A DNA stretch of 9,202 bases from Nostocaceae cyanobacterium CSSed10_463m (GTDB lineage Bacteria > Cyanobacteriota > Cyanobacteriia > Cyanobacteriales > Nostocaceae), in NCBI GenBank assembly GCA_003556955.1, contig PWQB01000469.1, forward strand, positions 1-9,202. Reading direction: 5' to 3'. The position numbers were made by a program, and so were the translations under genes. The notes beneath the pieces were generated by a model. The model did not search any database. It saw nothing but the letters and a program-made list of their open reading frames with translations, and was not told where the DNA came from. Shown one piece after another: positions 6,801 through 9,202 of this stretch (within the stretch, counting starts at the first letter, position 1; every line of letters begins with the position of its first letter).

Positions 6801-7613
6801 TTCCAGAACGAACCAGCAAATAATTTCACTATTAGTTATTTGCCCAGCATTCAAAAAGGTTTGTCTGTCAAAGCTGAAAGTATGTGGCAATTGCCGCATC
6901 AAATGTTGCTGAGTATCGAATACCCCAACAGTACAAATTCTTCTCCACCAAAATTTGCCAAATTGGAATCTGAAATTATTAGCCAGATGTTCCATCATCC
7001 CCAACGTATCTACGGAACTAATGCTACCAAAAATGAAGTATTAAAGGCTTTATTTGATCATAATAATATTTTCCATTTTGCTGGGCGTGTGATCAACAAC
7101 TACAATGAACCCAAAAAATCAGCCTTGATGTTAGTAGATGAAGATAAAATAATTTTAGAAGAAATCTGCCAACAAAATCTCGGTAGTTACAAATTAGTGA
7201 CTCTTTCTTCTTGTGAAACAGTAAGAACCAAAAACGCTAATATTACTACTGAATATATGGATTTAGCCAATGGTTTCATCTGTGGGGGAGTACCCCATGT
7301 AGTCAGTACCCTATGGACTGTAGAATCATCTGCCAGCACTTTAGTAATGATTGAGTTCTATAGAAGACTACATCTGAATAATTCACCAGTTATTGCTTTA
7401 GCTGAAGCTACATCATGGTTAAAAGAATTAACTGCGGCTGAACTAACTAAATGGTATGAAGACTTACTAAATAATCTAAATCCTAATGATTTAAGAATTA
7501 AAGCTTATTTAGCAACATATTTATATAGAAGCAGTAAAATGGTTCCCGATAAGAAACTTTATAATCATCCTTACTACTGGGCAGCATATACCATTAACGG
7601 GATAATTCCGTAA
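3813..7613 (+). CDS. TPR-CHAT protein with N-terminal adaptor-like module and altered CHAT dyad
   Basis: The protein has 1266 residues. In order: the N-terminal module shared with the upstream gene (39-130); an acidic, repeat-containing linker (about 145-320); a shared TLDELLV motif (323-329); eight 34-residue TPRs (about 363-634) for protein binding; a helical region ending in an AWEMAEQGKNSCL stretch typical just before CHAT (about 813-833); and a CHAT domain (about 848-1262). CHAT domains are caspase/separase-like cysteine proteases with a His-Cys dyad. The Cys is present (SSC1134ET), and so are flanking CHAT motifs (SALMLVDED, GGVPHVVSTLW, EFYRRL). The dyad position that is normally HFAGH reads H1088-FAG-R1092 instead, which predicts loss of protease activity. 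The ATG at 3813 is supported by the matching start of the upstream paralogue; AGGAGAG at 3784-3790 is too far (22 bases) to be its ribosome site. No signal peptide is evident, so it is probably cytoplasmic. It is not HetF: the architecture and length differ. Confidence 0.93.
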   Translation: MLTQLLQWLNKFSKHPGGQKQSPSLEDSRGLEVVQPPPELTNGDLEVLFTQLLAGVQQGRGQQWAIQYLQRMEDRITVDQWIDWLLIFGEKLLLSPVPNHQLAKQMMQLGELGIGKVGELAYDIGIRLLTGEFVEHNQEDEQGESTTSNISEVPLDSPGQELIRNLGELLWESEDPEFEITAKRFPTDSTAEILAENTDDQGIWEDSTEGAEITTTPETDSTAEILAEHTDEGAEITATPETDSTAEILAEHTDQRIWEYAVAEGEITAPSPVTPPNEDVIGNLSELFWDLEEPQAQIEFIPSEPAMISSPEDDHQSVANMDTLDELLVRLDQSTNLVQQLAANLTPTNPIAAITVNQPNFEAQTWFYQGLQQARTGDLLGAIASYNQAIEINPDAYEYWFNRGLTLFHLEYFTDAIASYDQAIAIKPNHYKSWYNRGGTLGELGQYEDAIASFNQAIAIQPQNPEALSSKALALLKLGQVNEAISSYDQALNLEPLDPENWYYRGIALAVSEQYPEAIASYDKAIEIQPDFHEVWIDRGVVLFNLGNWSEAIISWDQALSTQPDLYLAWYNRGIALDNLGQREEAIASYHNAIAIKPDFHLAWYNQAVALFHLERFAEAIVTYDNALQIKLDYWEAWIGRGTAAAHLSGETPLNSLTSISTQNPALQQGGYEGKIASLEEGLKHIRPDTHPEGWGRLHIAKGNTYYERGRKSAASRNYWCQAIAEYDQALLTLTTGDFTELHLEVVQSLIKTLLGIGQTAQAQELQQLAADLLAQLLTETTLSDESKKQLALKFAGIGQLEVDLAVEYGDLVEAWEMAEQGKNSCLTWLLSDWHEQIYSHYYSSVQQLLNPHTAIIYWHISPVALHTFIIKDQAPSPILVFTPVQNFGTIDLQANAQPVHEFPLPEDVRRLIEFEDWLEDWQQEYEDYLNQAQDQHSKSNHPWRVDMEAKLLQLKNILQISTITQELEDITQLILIPHRDLHKLPLHTLFNISSPFQNEPANNFTISYLPSIQKGLSVKAESMWQLPHQMLLSIEYPNSTNSSPPKFAKLESEIISQMFHHPQRIYGTNATKNEVLKALFDHNNIFHFAGRVINNYNEPKKSALMLVDEDKIILEEICQQNLGSYKLVTLSSCETVRTKNANITTEYMDLANGFICGGVPHVVSTLWTVESSASTLVMIEFYRRLHLNNSPVIALAEATSWLKELTAAELTKWYEDLLNNLNPNDLRIKAYLATYLYRSSKMVPDKKLYNHPYYWAAYTINGIIP
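4371..4577 (+). repeat. Coding repeats TDSTAEILAE in the TPR-CHAT linker
   Basis: Three copies of a 41-base unit (4371-4411, 4467-4507, 4536-4576) encode TDSTAEILAE[NH]TD. Copies two and three belong to a 69-bp tandem repeat (4440-4508, 4509-4577) that differs at about six bases. Copy one is 96 bp upstream of copy two because it keeps an extra 27 bp coding for an IWE-containing segment. All spacings are multiples of three, so the frame is preserved. This points to recent in-frame duplication in an acidic, probably disordered linker. Confidence 0.9.
4899..5714 (+). repeat. Eight 102-bp TPR-coding repeats with phased HIP1 octamers
   Basis: These are eight consecutive 34-residue TPR units (consensus W.NRG.AL..L....EAIASYDQAI.I.PD), so the DNA has a 102-bp period. 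GCGATCGC occurs at 4956, 5058, 5160, 5364 and 5568. Each is at the same codon phase, encoding A-I-A, and the spacings are exact multiples of 102 bp. Units six and eight carry one-octamer variants (GCGATCAT at 5465, GCGATCGT at 5670). Confidence 0.92.
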
Positions 7614-7666
7614 ACATTCATATACCCGCTTTACAGCTATTTTCAGGTAAATAGACCACGTGGTAG

Positions 7667-7686
7667 GGGCGCAAGGCCTTGCGCCC
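7667..7686. repeat. Perfect 20-bp palindrome GGGCGCAAGG/CCTTGCGCCC
   Basis: The two 10-base halves are exact reverse complements with no spacer, and the pairing resumes beyond them (TA at 7664-7665 with TA at 7688-7689). It lies 53 bp after the TPR-CHAT stop codon. GGGGCGCAAGGCCTTGCGCCC-type sequences are, from general knowledge, a widespread dispersed repeat in Nostoc-like genomes. Lack of a T-run argues against a classical terminator, although it could block exonucleases at the mRNA end. Confidence 0.7.
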
Positions 7687-7724
7687 TTACGACAGATGTG
7701 GTTCAAATACATGAAAACTGCTTT

Positions 7725-7757
7725 AAATCCCCGATTTCTTAACGAAGTCGAGGATTT
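7725..7757. repeat. Imperfect inverted repeat (AAATCCCCGATTTC / GAAGTCGAGGATTT)
   Basis: The 14-base arms pair with two mismatches around a short TTAAC centre. It is one more unit of the intergenic repeat mosaic. No coding potential is seen. Confidence 0.5.
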
Positions 7758-7797
7758 CTCCTTCTATTCCTAATTTATTGAGGATTGCTATAGCAAA

Positions 7798-7825
7798 GTG
7801 CTGAGTTCTGAGTGCTGAGTTCTGA
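7798..7825. repeat. Heptameric short tandem repeat (GTGCTGA/GTTCTGA)x2
   Basis: Four 7-base units alternate GTGCTGA and GTTCTGA, giving two perfect 14-bp copies (7798-7811, 7812-7825). Heptameric short tandem repeats (STRRs) are a known hallmark of heterocyst-forming cyanobacterial genomes, which supports the taxonomic reading of the window. Confidence 0.75.
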
Positions 7826-8118
7826 GTAGAAACCAAGTTACATCAAGGCTTTCAGCAATCAACAATGTCCTAACCTCCTTGGCGGTTGCTATATATAAAT
7901 TGCGATCGCGTAGAGGCGCTTCAGGCGCAAAAAACAAGAGTTAAAATTTAACAACACCTAATTTTTGGATATTCACTGTCGTTAACTAACCCTATAGCAG
8001 GTTGCAGGTATATGAAGTACAACAGCAATAGTGAAACTCTTGTGGGGTGGGCAGATGGTCCCCCCTTGTGTATCTCATCACAATGAAATGTGCTGTAATA
8101 GCGATTGAAGCGGGAGTT

Positions 8119-8502
8119 TTAAGCGCTTTGAGTCTGACGGTTATTCCGAACTTGGTACTTATACCAGAGGATAGCTGCAACGTTAGTCAGCAAACAACTG
8201 ATTGCTAGAGACAACAATATATAAGTAGGCAACATGACCACACCAATCATAAACCAAGTAAATACGTGTAGTATCATCACTAAAGCGAAGATAGTGGCAA
8301 GTCCCACAGATGTCCACATTTGATTGAGGGGGCGACGCAATACCGTGAGGAGAATTGTCAGTGATGTGGCAACTATATTGGCTGGGACAAGAAATGCACA
8401 AATGCCTGTGCAGTTTGTCCGAGAAAATTCAGCTAAAGCGTTGAAATCAAGCATTAATTTAGTGCGATTAATGTTAACATCTTCAAAATAAGAAATAAAC
8501 AT
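8119..8502 (-). CDS. Small multi-pass membrane protein of unknown function
   Basis: The protein has 127 residues and no family I recognise. Hydrophobic stretches at about 32-55, 64-86 and 88-113 look like three transmembrane helices. The second and third are joined by a very short turn around L91-P92. Basic residues R56-R57 and the C-terminal K115, R119 and R122 suggest, by the positive-inside rule, an external N-terminus and cytoplasmic C-terminus. No catalytic or binding motif is evident. The start is uncertain: neither the ATG at 8502 nor the internal one at residue 17 (8454) has a visible ribosome binding site. It converges on the TPR-CHAT gene across 505 bp of repeats, so the two do not form an operon. 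The regular hydrophobic pattern over its whole length favours a real gene. Confidence 0.65.
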   Translation of the reverse strand: MFISYFEDVNINRTKLMLDFNALAEFSRTNCTGICAFLVPANIVATSLTILLTVLRRPLNQMWTSVGLATIFALVMILHVFTWFMIGVVMLPTYILLSLAISCLLTNVAAILWYKYQVRNNRQTQSA

Positions 8503-8662
8503 ATTTTTAGATGTTTGAATTTACTTTAACACATCCCTAAAGTGAACACTCCACTTGTGTAACATAATTTAAACTCTTTATAGAGGTTGTTATAAATAAA
8601 ATGAACTTAACACAAATAAACCGGAAATCGGTGATATTTTTTATTATAAAAACATTAAAATA

Positions 8663-8691
8663 TTGTGAAATAGGTTAAAATTTTATTAAAT
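8663..8691 (+). promoter_or_regulatory. Weak candidate promoter for the panE-like gene
   Basis: TTGTGA (8663-8668) and TTAAAT (8686-8691) are spaced 17 bp apart, each matching the sigma-70 consensus at 4/6 positions. They lie about 70 bp before the ATG at 8761. The surrounding DNA (about 8560-8700) is very AT-rich, so chance matches are likely. Confidence 0.2.
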
Positions 8692-8760
8692 AAAGTTAAG
8701 CGTAGAGAGGCGCAGTGACATCGTTTTATGATCATCCTCAGAAAATCCTGTGTATAAGCA

Positions 8761-9202
8761 ATGTGCAACCGCAAGTACGCCATCCTCGGAACTGGTGCAT
8801 TAGGTGGATTTTATGGCGCTAAATTGCAACAATCTGGTTTAGATGTCCACTTTTTGCTCAGAAGTGACTATGAACACGTCAGCAAATCTGGTTTATTTAT
8901 CGAATCAAAAGATGGTGATTTTCCCCTTCCCCAAGTTAACGCCTATAACAATGTAGAGCAGATGCCAAAATGTGATGTAGTCATAGTGGCACTCAAGACG
9001 ACTCAAAACCATTTACTCCCAAAATTATTACCACCTATAGTTAAAGATAGTGGAGTAGTATTAGTATTGCAGAATGGATTGGGTGTAGAAGAAGACATTG
9101 CCCAAATTGTCAGTAATGTTCAAGTTATGGGTGGATTATGTTTTCTGTGTTCCAATAAAGTGGGAGCAGGGCATATTCATCACTTAGATTATGGAAAAAT
9201 TA
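8761..9202 (+). CDS. 2-dehydropantoate 2-reductase-like protein, 5' part
   Basis: This is the N-terminal 147 residues of a ketopantoate reductase (PanE/ApbA) family protein. Family members reduce 2-dehydropantoate to pantoate with NADPH in pantothenate/CoA synthesis, in the cytoplasm. The Rossmann fold starts at residue 5 (YAILGTGALGGFYGA), with the GxGxxG nucleotide loop at G10-T-G12-A-L-G15. K79 in VALKTTQ and N105 in QNGLG match the conserved substrate-site Lys and Asn of the family. The catalytic Lys and the Glu/Ser region of the C-terminal domain lie beyond the window. The ATG at 8761 places the fold at the usual distance from the start, but no Shine-Dalgarno is visible. Cyanobacteria often carry several paralogues, so the substrate is not certain and I give no symbol. 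The gene is cut by the window end, not broken. Confidence 0.88.
   Translation, partial: MCNRKYAILGTGALGGFYGAKLQQSGLDVHFLLRSDYEHVSKSGLFIESKDGDFPLPQVNAYNNVEQMPKCDVVIVALKTTQNHLLPKLLPPIVKDSGVVLVLQNGLGVEEDIAQIVSNVQVMGGLCFLCSNKVGAGHIHHLDYGKI

Larger units (their letters stand above)
7614..8118. other. Non-coding repeat mosaic between convergent genes
   Basis: This 505-bp stretch lies between the ends of the TPR-CHAT gene (plus) and the membrane-protein gene (minus). I see no credible gene. It contains the 20-bp palindrome at 7667-7686, an imperfect inverted repeat at 7725-7757, the palindrome TTGCTATAGCAA at 7785-7796 with TTGCTATA again at 7886-7893, four heptamers at 7798-7825, and a HIP1 site (7902-7909) followed by a GCGTAGAGGCGC repeat. 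Part of that repeat recurs at about 8699-8712. A G-rich/C-rich pair near 8044-8067 could form a weak hairpin, without a T-run. Confidence 0.65.

Noticed and set aside
3813..7613. Identification as HetF, or as an active CHAT protease
   Set aside because: The N-terminal module, repeat linker and 1266-residue length do not fit HetF, and the expected catalytic His is Arg, so active protease is not supported.
7992..8180. Minus-strand open frame of 62 codons
   Set aside because: It overlaps the end of the better-supported membrane protein in another frame and shows no domain or hydrophobic pattern.
8620..8645. Terminator-like hairpin ACCG-GAAAT-CGGT followed by a T-rich run
   Set aside because: The stem is only 4 bp, and no plus-strand gene lies upstream in the same direction closer than the repeat mosaic. 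It is probably chance in AT-rich DNA.

Overview
The window looks like chromosomal DNA of a filamentous, probably heterocyst-forming cyanobacterium of the Nostoc/Anabaena type. The signs are many HIP1 octamers (GCGATCGC, for example at 381, 1521, 1716, 2628, 4956 and 7902), an intein-bearing dnaX, a TPR-CHAT protein, heptameric short tandem repeats, and palindromic dispersed repeats in the intergenic DNA. The genus assignment is inferred from these features, not from a database match.

Layout: 1-256 is non-coding repeat DNA. 257-2701 (minus strand) is dnaX, the tau subunit of the DNA polymerase III clamp loader. It is interrupted by a 136-residue mini-intein inserted exactly inside the Walker B motif. 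A 169-bp divergent intergenic region separates it from two plus-strand genes that share homologous modules. The first (2871-3554) is a 227-residue protein of unknown function. The second (3813-7613) is a 1266-residue protein that starts with the same ~92-residue module, followed by an acidic repeat-containing linker, eight TPRs and a C-terminal CHAT (caspase-like) domain. The stretch 7614-8118 holds no credible gene and is a mosaic of dispersed repeats. A small membrane protein of unknown function lies at 8119-8502 (minus). After an AT-rich gap, the 5' part of a 2-dehydropantoate 2-reductase-like gene starts at 8761 and runs off the window end.

How the genes relate: dnaX and the panE-like gene are housekeeping or metabolic genes with no evident link to the rest. 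The interesting unit is the tandem pair 2871-7613. A small stand-alone copy of a module sits next to a large TPR-CHAT protein carrying the same module, an arrangement reminiscent of adaptor/effector pairs that recruit one another through homotypic domains. The CHAT domain keeps its cysteine (C1134), but the expected catalytic histidine of the HFAGH-type motif is an arginine (R1092). The protein as read may therefore be a catalytically dead, scaffold-type CHAT protein. The functional pairing is an inference; the homology and the His-to-Arg change are read directly from the sequence.
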